Positions 8,100 to 16,734 of a stretch of DNA of 64,000 nt are shown in pieces. A program made the translations under genes and the position numbers. The stretch lies in contig DBYI01000083.1 in NCBI GenBank assembly GCA_002310115.1, positions 1 to 64,000 on the forward strand, given 5' to 3'. The notes under the pieces were generated by a model that was given only the letters and a program-made list of their open reading frames with translations, made no database searches and had not been told where the DNA came from. The stretch's first letter is position 1; every line of letters starts with the position of its first letter. The stretch is from Ruminococcus flavefaciens. GTDB lineage: Bacteria > Bacillota > Clostridia > Oscillospirales > Ruminococcaceae.

Positions 8100-9020
8100 T
8101 CATCGTTTCCACCTTAATAACCGGTTCTGCAGCTTATTGAACAGGAATGTTACAGCAATCACCACAAATCCGATAACGAGAAGTCCTGTGATAGTACGTG
8201 TATAGTCACCAAAATCAGAGTAGTACTTGACATAATAGCCCATACCGTCACGTGCACCAATCATCTCTGCAGAAGTAAGAAGAATGAATGATACACTCAA
8301 TCCCTGATTGCAGCCAAGAAAAATCTGTTGTAATGATGCAGGAAGTATTACTCTGAACAACATTTCAGGCTTACTTACATTAAGAACTTTTGCAGAGTCG
8401 ATAATTTTCTTGTCAACACCCAGAACACCACTCATTGTTCCTGCAAAAACTGGCCAGAATGTTGCAAGAAAGATAACGAAAACGGAAACTGATTTAAATG
8501 TTGGAAGAAGTGCGATACCATATGGTATGTAAACTATTGGCGGTATCGAACTGAAAAACTTTGTTATATATGTTGCGGCTCCACCAACTCTTGCGCTCCA
8601 GCCTATGAATAATCCGAGAGGAATTGCTACAATTGCCGCAAGCAGAAAACCCTTTACAGTTGTGCCAAGAGAACTGATTATATTTGTTAGAATAGCTGAC
8701 CTGTCCTCTGTAAACTGATGTATCACCTTTCCTGGTGCAGGAAAAAGTAGATCGTTGAGTACATTATACTTTGCAGTTGAAAGCGACCATACTCCAAGAA
8801 TAACATATACAAAGCCTGCAATATCAAGAAGGAGTGACACGCCCTCTTCCTTCTTTATAAATGATGAAGCCACAATTACAATGACTTCCAGTCCAACTGC
8901 AAAAGCTATAAGAGAACCTGTAAACACATCCTTGGTAGATTTATCAGGTAGTAGCTGTATAAGCAGCAGTGCTATGAACAACAGATGTGTTACACGGAGA
9001 TATCTTTTTCTGAGGGTCAT
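8100..9020 (-). CDS. NitT/TauT-type ABC transporter permease
   Basis: A 306-residue polytopic membrane protein. The C-terminal two-thirds carries the BPD_transp_1 domain with the EAA-like loop (IIDSAKVLNVSKPEMLFRVI, then LPASLQQIF). It resembles the permeases of sulfonate, taurine, nitrate and thiamine-precursor importers (SsuC/TauC class). An extra N-terminal hydrophobic stretch of about 90 residues precedes the core. Its ATG overlaps the stop of the ATPase gene by four bases, so the two are co-translated. Confidence 0.88.
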   Translation of the reverse strand: MTLRKRYLRVTHLLFIALLLIQLLPDKSTKDVFTGSLIAFAVGLEVIVIVASSFIKKEEGVSLLLDIAGFVYVILGVWSLSTAKYNVLNDLLFPAPGKVIHQFTEDRSAILTNIISSLGTTVKGFLLAAIVAIPLGLFIGWSARVGGAATYITKFFSSIPPIVYIPYGIALLPTFKSVSVFVIFLATFWPVFAGTMSGVLGVDKKIIDSAKVLNVSKPEMLFRVILPASLQQIFLGCNQGLSVSFILLTSAEMIGARDGMGYYVKYYSDFGDYTRTITGLLVIGFVVIAVTFLFNKLQNRLLRWKR

Positions 9021-9835
9021 AATACCACCTCATCTCCGCCGATACGCTCGGCAATGTCACTGTAAAGAAGTGAGAGCAGTCTGTTACGAAACTGACCATA
9101 CTCGTCAGTCTTTACAAGCTCCTCACGTCTGCGTGGACGATCAAATGGTACGTTTACAACTTCGTTCACTGTACCCGGATGTGCTGTAAGGACTACTATC
9201 TTATCAGAAAGAAGTATAGCCTCGTCAATATCGTGAGTTACGAACACAACAGTCTTGCGCTCCTCAGAACCGTCCCCTTCCCATAACTTGAGAAGAAGTT
9301 CTTGTAAAATAACGCGATTCTTAGCGTCAATAGCACTGAATGGCTCGTCCATAAGAAGTATCTCTGTATCCATAGCAAGCGCTCTTGCAATAGCAGCTCT
9401 CTGCTGCATACCGCCAGACAGTTGCGAAGGGAACTTGTTTCCGAAGCCAGTAAGTCCAACTTTAGTAAGGAACTCATCAGCTATTTTTGCACGTTCACTT
9501 CTCTTTACATCATGACGTGACTGTTTTATACCGAACTCGATGTTCTTTTTAGTAGTCATCCACGGGAACAGGGAGTAGTGCTGGAAAACTACTCCTCTTT
9601 CTGTACCTGTACCATGAAGCTCCTTGCCGTCAATCTGTACCGAGCCACCTGCGGGAGTATAAAGTCCCTCAAGAACGCTCAGAAGTGTAGACTTTCCACA
9701 GCCGCTTGCTCCGATAACACTTACGAACTCTCCTCTCCCCACTCCGAAGGAAACATCGTGTAAGGCGTTGAAGCTTCGCTTGTTTTCAATATAATTAACT
9801 GTGAGATCTTTGATCTCAATCTTATTCGTAGTCAT
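9017..9835 (-). CDS. NitT/TauT-type ABC transporter ATP-binding protein
   Basis: A 272-residue ABC ATPase with Walker A GASGCGKST, Q-loop in VFQHYSLFPWMTTKKN, signature LSGGMQQRAAIARAL, Walker B ILLMDEPFSAID and the H-loop histidine in FVTHDIDEA. It powers uptake with the adjoining permease and binding protein. The ATG at 9835 is selected because AAAGGAG is seven bases upstream; the start overlaps the end of the binding-protein gene. Confidence 0.92.
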   Translation of the reverse strand: MTTNKIEIKDLTVNYIENKRSFNALHDVSFGVGRGEFVSVIGASGCGKSTLLSVLEGLYTPAGGSVQIDGKELHGTGTERGVVFQHYSLFPWMTTKKNIEFGIKQSRHDVKRSERAKIADEFLTKVGLTGFGNKFPSQLSGGMQQRAAIARALAMDTEILLMDEPFSAIDAKNRVILQELLLKLWEGDGSEERKTVVFVTHDIDEAILLSDKIVVLTAHPGTVNEVVNVPFDRPRRREELVKTDEYGQFRNRLLSLLYSDIAERIGGDEVVL

Positions 9836-11036
9836 CAAAATGCTCCTTTAATGATGCGTATATGTCATCGCTACCCTCAGCAATAATGCTGTCGAGAGCT
9901 TTTTTGTAAATGTCTGTGTTATAATGTGGCTCTATGTCAAAATCATCTGTATATCCGAGCTCAACAATAGTATCTTTCAGAGTTATAGTTCCCTTCTTAT
10001 CGGGATCAGGACTTGAAACACTATAGCCGCCGTAAACCTCTGTATCAATGAAAGCTTCATCAATATCAATGTATTGCTTAACATCCTTGATTGTTTTTTC
10101 ATGATCGGTCTGTGTAAAATGATAAGCTTTTATGAATGCCCTTTCAAGTGCTGTGAATGTATTTGGATTATCATTGAGTGCACTTGTCTTGGCAACCTGA
10201 CGGCAGCACGGCTGATTCTCAAGAGCCTTTTCATGAGCACAGTAATATACAACTTTGTAGCCCTGTGATTTAGCAAGAGACGTATAAGGGGAATAAGCTG
10301 AAGCAGCGTCGATAGAACTGTTTAGAAGAGCTGCATAAGCATCTTTCTGACTGTCAAAGTAAACGATATTTACTTTATCGCTTCCCTCACCTATCTCGAT
10401 GCCTGCATTTTTTAGAAGGATCTGAAGCTCTGCATCCTGAACGCTGTTCTTTACAGATGCAACATTCCTTCCCTTGAGTACCTCAACGCCCATTTCATCC
10501 TTATCTGCAAATTCAGACTTTATTACATAACCATGACCGTTTGTCATTGCTCCGCCGAACACTGAAATTTCATGTCCCTGGCTTTCGAATGTAAGAGTAG
10601 GAACTGAACCGATAAATGCAACGTCAAGCTTGTCAGACTCAAGGCCATTTACAAGTTCTGCAGCACTTGAAAACTGAGTAAGTGTAACTTTAAGTCCCTC
10701 TTCCTTAAAATAGCCCTCCTCCTGTGCAACAAATGCGAGAAGATGCGCTGTTGAGTTTAGATAGCCGATATTGATGTCGGTCTTTTCGGGAGTTCCGAGA
10801 ACTGCTTCTGCGCTGTCACCGCAGCAATCCTCTGGTTCATCCTTGCAGCAGTCTTTGTCTTTGTCCTTGCAGCAATCCTTTTCCTCAGCTTCCTCATCAT
10901 TGGCAGCATTGAAGGTTGCTTCATTTGTTGTGGAAGCACTGTCCTTTGAATTATCTGAGGAGCTATTGAAAGCTCCGCAGCCTGTGAGCAGCGAAACTGC
11001 TACGAATATTGAAATTAATTTAGCCTTGTTATTCAT
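9822..11036 (-). CDS. ABC transporter substrate-binding lipoprotein with di-cysteine octapeptide repeat
   Basis: A 404-residue lipoprotein of the SsuA/ThiY-like (NMT1) family. A signal peptide ends in the lipobox LLTGC (lipidated Cys20). An acidic linker follows, then the binding domain (INIGYLNSTAHLLAFVAQEEGYFKEEGL, shown in part by the motif NIGYLNSTAH). Residues 54-74 hold three Cys-Cys pairs at 55-56, 63-64 and 71-72, exactly eight residues apart with K/E-D before and K/G-D after each; another CC occurs in NQPCCRQ. Such a stretch could bind a soft metal. Cys-leader control and the sulfur genes nearby point to a sulfur compound as substrate (inference). Start: ATG 11036, eight bases after AAAGG. 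Confidence 0.87.
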   Translation of the reverse strand: MNNKAKLISIFVAVSLLTGCGAFNSSSDNSKDSASTTNEATFNAANDEEAEEKDCCKDKDKDCCKDEPEDCCGDSAEAVLGTPEKTDINIGYLNSTAHLLAFVAQEEGYFKEEGLKVTLTQFSSAAELVNGLESDKLDVAFIGSVPTLTFESQGHEISVFGGAMTNGHGYVIKSEFADKDEMGVEVLKGRNVASVKNSVQDAELQILLKNAGIEIGEGSDKVNIVYFDSQKDAYAALLNSSIDAASAYSPYTSLAKSQGYKVVYYCAHEKALENQPCCRQVAKTSALNDNPNTFTALERAFIKAYHFTQTDHEKTIKDVKQYIDIDEAFIDTEVYGGYSVSSPDPDKKGTITLKDTIVELGYTDDFDIEPHYNTDIYKKALDSIIAEGSDDIYASLKEHFDDYE

Positions 11037-11081
11037 ATTTATCACCTTTCAAATTAAAAACTGATTATTTTTACGGACATA

Positions 11082-11135
11082 TCAAATGCAACATCGCATT
11101 CGCTCCGAATTAGTGATATTTCTGTAATTTTTCAT
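11082..11135 (-). CDS. Short leader peptide MKNYRNITNSERMRCCI
   Basis: A 17-codon ORF starts at ATG 11135 after an AGGAGTG site and ends with adjacent Cys codons (TGU TGC) two codons before the stop, 45 bp upstream of the importer genes. The architecture parallels the cysteine leader at 7699-7803, but no terminator hairpin was found between it and the binding-protein gene. Control would have to be translational or by a weaker structure. Confidence 0.65.
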   Translation of the reverse strand: MKNYRNITNSERMRCCI

Positions 11136-11169
11136 GTTATTTTCACTCCTGTTTTTCTTTGATGAACTA

Positions 11170-11199
11170 ATCATACCATACCTATAGGTATTTGTCCAA
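11170..11199 (-). promoter_or_regulatory. Promoter with palindromic operator for the ABC importer
   Basis: Minus strand TTGGAC (11194-11199), 18-bp spacer, TATGAT (11170-11175). The spacer contains the perfect 14-bp palindrome ATACCTATAGGTAT (11178-11191), an obvious repressor site. The regulator is not identified; an Rrf2/CymR-type sulfur repressor is one possibility. Confidence 0.6.
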
Positions 11200-11411
11200 T
11201 ACTCATACTCTATAGTTGCTAATAGAAAAAAACTATTGCATAAATAACATTGATTTTATATATTTCTCGGTCTTCTGGACTACAAACCTCACAATTAGAT
11301 GTGTGTTGCTACGCTAATACTTTTGCCTCAGATACCAGTTTACTGTAACTTCTTTTTTTATTAACAGCAAGTTAAGCAAATTAAACTGTTTAATATATTT
11401 ACATTTTCCTG

Positions 11412-11440
11412 TGGACAAGATTTCTGAACTGTGATATACT
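11412..11440 (+). promoter_or_regulatory. Sigma-A promoter for the 28-aa peptide gene
   Basis: TGGACA (11412-11417), 17-bp spacer, TATACT (11435-11440). It implies a 5' leader of about 150 nt before the ATG at 11596. Upstream 11200-11411 shows no gene. Confidence 0.65.
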
Positions 11441-11595
11441 TTTTATATAGTAATAAGAACACATCATTGCTTCAGCAAGGACTTAAAAACTAATTATTGA
11501 AGAAACATTAATCTAAAAGATATGAGTACCTTATATCAATACCCGACTTATACAATTTATTACACGTATTATTATTATTGATTGGAGGTGAAATC

Positions 11596-11682
11596 ATGAT
11601 ACTATTAGTTACAGCAATGGCTTCTGCTTCATTTGGTTTAATATTTGGCACATTAATCTCTGCAAGCAAGGATAAAAGGTAA
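11596..11682 (+). CDS. Small hydrophobic peptide, type I toxin-like
   Basis: A 28-codon ORF preceded by TGGAGGTG with good spacing. Residues 1-23 form one hydrophobic, Ala/Ser/Gly-rich membrane segment; the tail is SKDKR. The RNA has a promoter (11412-11440), a long leader and its own terminator (11830-11856). Bases 11561-11571, 15 nt before the Shine-Dalgarno site, are exactly complementary to 11700-11710 beyond the stop, with three more pairs further out. 5'-3' fold-back of this kind is known in hok-type toxin mRNAs. No antisense-RNA promoter was found, so a toxin-antitoxin assignment is only suggestive; a regulatory membrane peptide is the alternative. Confidence 0.55.
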   Translation: MILLVTAMASASFGLIFGTLISASKDKR

Positions 11683-11829
11683 TTTGAAAGCGATTTTTTT
11701 AATACGTGTATTAATATAAACTCTATGGCTGCCTGAAGCTTTGGAGTATTTCAAATGTGCATAACTCGTTACTATTTAGATAGGAATAAAAAAATACAAT
11801 CCCAATCAAAATTAAACAATCATTATACT

Positions 11830-11856
11830 GCCGCAGTTTTGTCTGCGGCTTTTTTC
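11830..11856 (+). terminator. Terminator of the small-peptide transcript
   Basis: GCCGCAG (11830-11836) pairs with CTGCGGC (11843-11849), followed by a T-run. Between here and 12039 no gene is visible. Confidence 0.8.
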
Positions 11857-12039
11857 TTACTATTAACCTAATATTTAATTTCAATAAGTGTAGATCGTAT
11901 GATAGTAAAACTGTCTTTTGCTCAAAAAGATTCTTGATATCCTAAAATAACAAATCAAAAAGTATAAAAAAACCAATGTAAAAATGCACAAAATTTTTCT
12001 TCACGATTTGTGTATACGCACAAAACTCCAAGCGTACTA

Positions 12040-12070
12040 TTGACTTGGAGTTAACTCTAAGGTATATAAT
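12040..12070 (+). promoter_or_regulatory. MerR-type promoter/operator
   Basis: TTGACT (12040-12045) and TATAAT (12065-12070) are separated by 19 bp, the over-long spacing of MerR-activated promoters. The spacer contains the dyad CTTGGAGTTAACTCTAAG (12044-12061), the operator type used by AdhR-like MerR proteins. It indicates autoregulation of the following operon. Confidence 0.88.
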
Positions 12071-12100
12071 AAATACATATTTATCTGGAGGTGTGATAAA

Positions 12101-12508
12101 GTGACTATCAAGGAAGTGTGCAGCAAATTCAATGTAAGTCCCGATACTCTTCGTTATTATGAGCGAGTGGGTGTCATCCCTGAAGTTCGCCGAACGTCAG
12201 GCGGCATTCGTGATTACAGCGATGACGATATCAAATGGGTGGAGACTGCAACCTGTTTCAGAAGTGCAGGAATGCCCATAGAGCTTCTTATAGAATATGT
12301 CAAGCTTTATCAAGAGGGCGATCACACTATTTCTGCCAGATGCGATCTTCTTAAAGAAGCAAGAGAGCGGATTCTTATCGAGCGTAAAAAGTTCGATGAT
12401 GCTCTTAAAAAAATGGATTATAAAATCAAAGTATATGAAAACGCTGTCGAAACAGGAAAACTTGAATGGAACAAGGATAACAACTGCTGTTGCTGCAATA
12501 AATCATAA
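12101..12508 (+). CDS. MerR-family transcriptional regulator
   Basis: A 135-residue MerR protein with an N-terminal winged helix (KEVCSKFNVSPDTLRYYER, then VGVIPEVRRT and GIRDYSDDDI), a dimerising coiled coil (about 80-120) and a Cys-rich end NNCCCCNKS. It is closest in pattern to AdhR/BltR-type regulators answering electrophiles or drugs. The start is GTG 12101, seven bases after GGAGGTG. The DXS-like gene follows after 14 bp, so both are driven by the operator at 12040-12070. The inducer is unknown; the four C-terminal cysteines could be the sensing site. Confidence 0.9.
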   Translation: MTIKEVCSKFNVSPDTLRYYERVGVIPEVRRTSGGIRDYSDDDIKWVETATCFRSAGMPIELLIEYVKLYQEGDHTISARCDLLKEARERILIERKKFDDALKKMDYKIKVYENAVETGKLEWNKDNNCCCCNKS

Positions 12509-12522
12509 ATCAGGAGTAAAAC

Positions 12523-14268
12523 ATGTATATTGAAAAAATCAACTCACCCACTGACATCAAGGCTCTCGACATAGAACAACTTAATACACTGGCCGAAGAA
12601 ATAAGGAACGGACTTATGAACCGGCTTTCTAAACGTGGAGGCCATTTCGGACCAAATTTCGGATTTGTTGAGGCAACTATTGCCCTGCATTATGTATTTG
12701 ATTCACCAAAGGACAAATTCGTGTTCGATGTTTCACACCAGTGCTATACTCATAAAATGCTTACAGGACGTAAGAAATCTTTCTTCAGCGATATGCATTT
12801 CAGTGATATCTCTGGATATACAAATCCTGAAGAAAGTGAACATGATTTCTTCAACGTTGGTCATACATCAACATCAATCAGTCTAGCCTGCGGACTTGCA
12901 AAAGGACGTGACCTCAAAGGTGAGAGCGGCAATGTTGTTGCGATAATCGGTGACGGCTCACTCAGCGGTGGAGAAGCCCTAGAAGGTCTTGATTTCGCCC
13001 CGGAGCTTGCAAGCAACTTCATTATTTTAGTTAACGATAACGATATGTCAATAGCTGAAAATCACGGAGGACTATACAAGGATCTGAAAGCTCTACGTGA
13101 TTCCAAAGGTAAATGTGAATGTAATCTCTTTAAGGCTATGGGACTTGACTACTTTTATGTTGCTGACGGCAATAATATTGCAGAACTAATTTCAGTTTTC
13201 AGAAAGGTAAAAGATATAGACCATCCAACAGTAGTACATATAAATACTCTTAAGGGAAAGGGATTTGAACCAGCGGAAACCCACAAAGAGGAATGGCACT
13301 GGCATATGCCCTTTGATCCTATAACAGGGAATGATATTTCTACATACGGAGGAGAAAATTACGGTGACATGACTTGCGATTTCCTTTTAAAAAAGATGAA
13401 ATCAGATAAGAATGTTGTAGCAATTGTTGCGGCAGTTCCAACAAATATCGGTTTCACTCAGGAAAAACGCAAAGCAGCTGGTGAACAATTCATAGACGTT
13501 GGCATTGCCGAGGAACACGCTGTAGCTATGGCATCAGGAATTGCAAAAGCAGGCGGAAAGCCCGTTTTTGCAACGCATTCAAGCTTCTTCCAGAGAACAT
13601 ACGATCAGATCTCACAGGACCTTTGCATAAACAACAATTCTGCAACGCTGCTCGTTAATACAGCTTCAGTCTACGGAATGCACGATATAACTCATCTGGG
13701 AATATATGATATACCCATGATGTCTAATATACCGAATCTAGTATATCTTGCTCCAACAAACTGTGAAGAATACTTTGCAATGCTCGACTGGAGCATTGAA
13801 CAGAACATGTATCCTGTAGCTGTAAGGATTCCCTGCAATGGCGTCATACATACGGATAAGCCTGTTAATTCTGATTTCAGTGAACTGAACAGATATAATA
13901 TAACACAACAGGGCTCAGAAATCGCAATTATCGCTCTTGGAGACTTCTATCAAATTGGCGAGGAGCTAGCAAATCTTATTTCTGATAGAACAGGTAATCC
14001 CCCTACCCTAATCAATCCACGTTACATAACCGGAATTGACACTAAAGTTCTAGAACAGCTCAAGAGCAGTCATTCAACTGTAATTACACTTGAAGACGGC
14101 ATACTTGACGGCGGCTTCGGAGAAAAAATATCCCGTTTCTATGGGCCTTCCGATATGATGGTCTACAACTATGGTCTAAAAAAGGAGTTCCTTGACAGAT
14201 ATACTGTTGAAGACGTTCTGAGGCACAATCACCTCACGCCCGAACAGATATACAACGATATTTTCTAA
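12523..14268 (+). CDS. DXS-like thiamine-diphosphate transketolase-family enzyme
   Basis: A 581-residue protein built like 1-deoxy-D-xylulose-5-phosphate synthase. It has GGHFGPNFG, DVSHQCYTHKMLTGR, the ThDP/Mg motif GDGSLSGGEALEG with VNDNDMSI, and the catalytic glutamate region AEEHAVAMASG. It is about 40 residues shorter than usual DXS. DXS condenses pyruvate and glyceraldehyde 3-phosphate. Control by a MerR regulator is unusual for a housekeeping isoprenoid gene, so this is probably a paralogue with a specialised or stress role. RBS AGGAG lies before the ATG at 12523. A bidirectional terminator follows at 14281-14327. Confidence 0.85.
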   Translation: MYIEKINSPTDIKALDIEQLNTLAEEIRNGLMNRLSKRGGHFGPNFGFVEATIALHYVFDSPKDKFVFDVSHQCYTHKMLTGRKKSFFSDMHFSDISGYTNPEESEHDFFNVGHTSTSISLACGLAKGRDLKGESGNVVAIIGDGSLSGGEALEGLDFAPELASNFIILVNDNDMSIAENHGGLYKDLKALRDSKGKCECNLFKAMGLDYFYVADGNNIAELISVFRKVKDIDHPTVVHINTLKGKGFEPAETHKEEWHWHMPFDPITGNDISTYGGENYGDMTCDFLLKKMKSDKNVVAIVAAVPTNIGFTQEKRKAAGEQFIDVGIAEEHAVAMASGIAKAGGKPVFATHSSFFQRTYDQISQDLCINNNSATLLVNTASVYGMHDITHLGIYDIPMMSNIPNLVYLAPTNCEEYFAMLDWSIEQNMYPVAVRIPCNGVIHTDKPVNSDFSELNRYNITQQGSEIAIIALGDFYQIGEELANLISDRTGNPPTLINPRYITGIDTKVLEQLKSSHSTVITLEDGILDGGFGEKISRFYGPSDMMVYNYGLKKEFLDRYTVEDVLRHNHLTPEQIYNDIF

Positions 14269-14280
14269 ACGGCCATATAC

Positions 14281-14327
14281 AAAAAGAGACACCAATTGCA
14301 TTTTGTGTGCTTTTGGCGTCTCTTTTT
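14281..14327. terminator. Bidirectional terminator
   Basis: AAAAAGAGAC (14281-14290) pairs with GTCTCTTTTT (14318-14327). It serves the DXS-like gene (plus) and the ABC exporter operon (minus). Confidence 0.85.
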
Positions 14328-14329
14328 TA

Positions 14330-16045
14330 TTATTTCTTTTCAATTACTCCGTTTTCAGTAAACTGAAGTATCCTGTCACAGATATCAAGAGCTGCAGGTC
14401 GGTGAGTAACTATAACAACAGTTTTATCGGTCATATTACGCAGTTTTTCGAGTACTTTTCTCTCTGTTGCTTCATCAAGAGCACTTGTGGCTTCATCAAG
14501 AAGCAGTATCGGACACTCAGAATAAACAGCTCTTGCAATGGCAATACGCTGCATCTGCCCCTCAGAAAGGCCAGTTCCACGTTCACCGAGAAGCGTATCA
14601 ATTCCGTCATCCAGCTCACCGACAAATTCATCTGCACAAGCTATTTTTAAAGCTTTATAAATTCGCTCGTCATCATGAAGTCCGTTCTTGTCAGCAAAGC
14701 AAACCACCTCGCGGATAGTTCCGCTCATAAGCTGATTTCCCTGAGGAACATAAGCAAAAAGTCTGTGAAACTTAGCAGACAGTTCATCTGTATTGCCTAT
14801 TTTATTAGTTATATAGCGATGTCCTCCGTCAAGTTTGTAAATGCACATTAGCAGTTTGAGAACAGTACTTTTTCCACACCCACTGTGACCAGTAAATGCC
14901 ACATACTGCCCTTTTTCTACCTTAACACTAATATTTTTCAATACAACAGGCATAGAATCCTTGTTGAGTTTTCTTACACTATCCCCTGATGGATAGTATG
15001 CAAACTCTGCGTTTTCAAGTCCAATAGATGAAAAATCGTTACTGTAGTAGTCAAGAATTTCACTGATATCCATAGGTTTCACGTCTGAATCATTGTCGAA
15101 ATCTTCAATTTCCATTAGACGTTCCGCACTTGCCGTCATAGCATAAAACTTCGGCAGATACCCAGTAATATTGGCAAACGGAGACTGTATTTGTGAAATG
15201 AGCTGAGTAATTGCAGTTAAAGTTCCGTAGCTTATAGCACCGGAGAGAATACCATAACCGCAGTAGATTACTCCACCTACATACATTCCCTGCATACCAG
15301 TCTGAAAACCGATATTGCAAAAATTAGAGAAACGTACGCGCTTCATGCGAGCTCCCTTATGATCGTTCATTCTACTCAGAGCTTCGTCTTCCGTCTGTTT
15401 TTCAGCAGCAAATGAACGTATCATCATAAGACTGCCAAGGCGCTCCTGCAAATATACGCGGAGTTTTCCGTCACGTTCCTGTATATTCTTATGAAGTTTT
15501 TTCAGGACCTTCCTGAATCCATATGTTGCAAAAAACAGAACTATCCCAACGGGAATTAATACAAGTGCAAATCTATAGTCAAGAATTATCATCATCGCAA
15601 TTGCACTGACCATTTTCACTATCATTCCAGCTAGTCCTGGAAGAATCTCAACACAGTTCTGAGCTACGACCATAGTGTCGTTTGTAAGCCTGTTGAGCCA
15701 CTCTCCCGAATGTACAGCACTGACTGTTCCGAAGTCCTTATTTAGAATATTATTTAAAAGGCGCTGCTTGAATAGATTTTCCAATGACGAACGAGAAAGT
15801 TCCTCCAACCAGCGAATCACAGTCCTCATTGCAACTTGTGATAGAACAAGCAGAATTATCAACACAACATTGTAAACAAATCCATTTTTGTTGCCATCGA
15901 CTGCATTATCCACTATATTCCTTAGCAGAAGAGCATAAAGAACTCCGCTTCCACCAAGAAGAGCATTGACAATCATAAGCCAAAGGATATTCCATTTCTT
16001 ACTACCTGTAACTGTATAAAGCCATTTTACCGCATTTTTCTTCAT
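14330..16045 (-). CDS. ABC exporter, fused membrane and ATPase domains
   Basis: A 571-residue half-transporter: six membrane helices in residues 1-310 and a nucleotide-binding domain from about 335, with Walker A GHSGCGKST, signature LSEGQMQRIAIARA, Walker B ILLLDEATSALD and the H-loop VTHRPAA. No N-terminal C39 peptidase is present, so any leader removal must be done by another protein; the S26-type peptidase encoded immediately upstream is the candidate. Its ATG overlaps that gene's stop by four bases. It is the last gene of the HPrK-PqqD-peptidase-ABC unit and probably exports a peptide. Confidence 0.88.
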   Translation of the reverse strand: MKKNAVKWLYTVTGSKKWNILWLMIVNALLGGSGVLYALLLRNIVDNAVDGNKNGFVYNVVLIILLVLSQVAMRTVIRWLEELSRSSLENLFKQRLLNNILNKDFGTVSAVHSGEWLNRLTNDTMVVAQNCVEILPGLAGMIVKMVSAIAMMIILDYRFALVLIPVGIVLFFATYGFRKVLKKLHKNIQERDGKLRVYLQERLGSLMMIRSFAAEKQTEDEALSRMNDHKGARMKRVRFSNFCNIGFQTGMQGMYVGGVIYCGYGILSGAISYGTLTAITQLISQIQSPFANITGYLPKFYAMTASAERLMEIEDFDNDSDVKPMDISEILDYYSNDFSSIGLENAEFAYYPSGDSVRKLNKDSMPVVLKNISVKVEKGQYVAFTGHSGCGKSTVLKLLMCIYKLDGGHRYITNKIGNTDELSAKFHRLFAYVPQGNQLMSGTIREVVCFADKNGLHDDERIYKALKIACADEFVGELDDGIDTLLGERGTGLSEGQMQRIAIARAVYSECPILLLDEATSALDEATERKVLEKLRNMTDKTVVIVTHRPAALDICDRILQFTENGVIEKK

Positions 16046-16476
16046 GGTTTTATCAGCCTTTTCAGCTTATATTTCATACGTCTAGGAACTATACGAAAAA
16101 CTGCAAAATCCACACAGAGATGGCTGTAAAAACGATACCAGAATTCGTTTACAGTATGTTTTTTTCCGTTATGAACAAAGCTGGTCATCACTCCGATAAT
16201 ATCGTCATCGGTAATACCATACTCTTTATTAATGCAATTATCACCAAGTATTACATAGTCCTTTTCACGTACTTCGATTACTCTGTGCAGTACGTAACTG
16301 CTTGGCGGCCTTCGGTACAGTACAACGTCGTACTTTTTGCAGCGCTTTTTTCCTTTCTTGCGAACTGTAAACAGATCTCTTCCCTGCTTTAGCAACGGAA
16401 GCATACTTACACCGACGTTACTGTAGGTCATTTCGCCGTTTTTTTCGAGAAATTCCTCATAAGTGGTCTTATTCAT
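16042..16476 (-). CDS. S24/S26-family peptidase (signal peptidase I-like)
   Basis: A 144-residue protein with the family box GVSMLPLLKQGRD (catalytic Ser in SMLP), then DVVLYRRP and YVLHRVI, and ILGDN near the end of the fold. It is short and lacks a clear N-terminal membrane anchor. The ATG at 16476 overlaps the PqqD stop by eight bases, a strong sign of coupled translation. Together with PqqD, kinase and exporter it probably processes a small peptide; what it cuts is unknown. Confidence 0.82.
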   Translation of the reverse strand: MNKTTYEEFLEKNGEMTYSNVGVSMLPLLKQGRDLFTVRKKGKKRCKKYDVVLYRRPPSSYVLHRVIEVREKDYVILGDNCINKEYGITDDDIIGVMTSFVHNGKKHTVNEFWYRFYSHLCVDFAVFRIVPRRMKYKLKRLIKP

Positions 16477-16729
16477 CTATTGCTCCGATTTTTCTGAGCT
16501 GATCGATTACTTTCTTTACATCACGTTCCATAGCTTCCTTTGGACCGTCATACTTCTTCTGCAATTTCGCAACTATTTCAGCTTCTGTAGTATCATTTTC
16601 AAGGCAGCTTATAATAAAGCCAGCGGTTTCGTTACTACGAACAAGTCCTGAAAATTTGCTTGCTCCCGTGGAAACAAGAAGCTTCTGATTTCCGTCATCA
16701 TGTGTTATAAAAGCTTTGTTAATTTTCAT
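16469..16729 (-). CDS. PqqD-family peptide-binding protein
   Basis: An 86-residue PqqD-like (RRE-type) protein. It has a beta-rich N-terminus, then GLVRSNETAGFIISCLEND and the helical VAKLQKKYDGPKEAMERDVK ending in a winged-helix pattern. In RiPP pathways such domains hold the leader peptide and present it to modifying enzymes. The ATG at 16729 (MKINKAF) is preferred to an upstream TTG because AAGG lies nine bases before it. No radical-SAM enzyme, cyclase or precursor is encoded next to it. Confidence 0.82.
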   Translation of the reverse strand: MKINKAFITHDDGNQKLLVSTGASKFSGLVRSNETAGFIISCLENDTTEAEIVAKLQKKYDGPKEAMERDVKKVIDQLRKIGAIDE

Positions 16730-16734
16730 AAATA

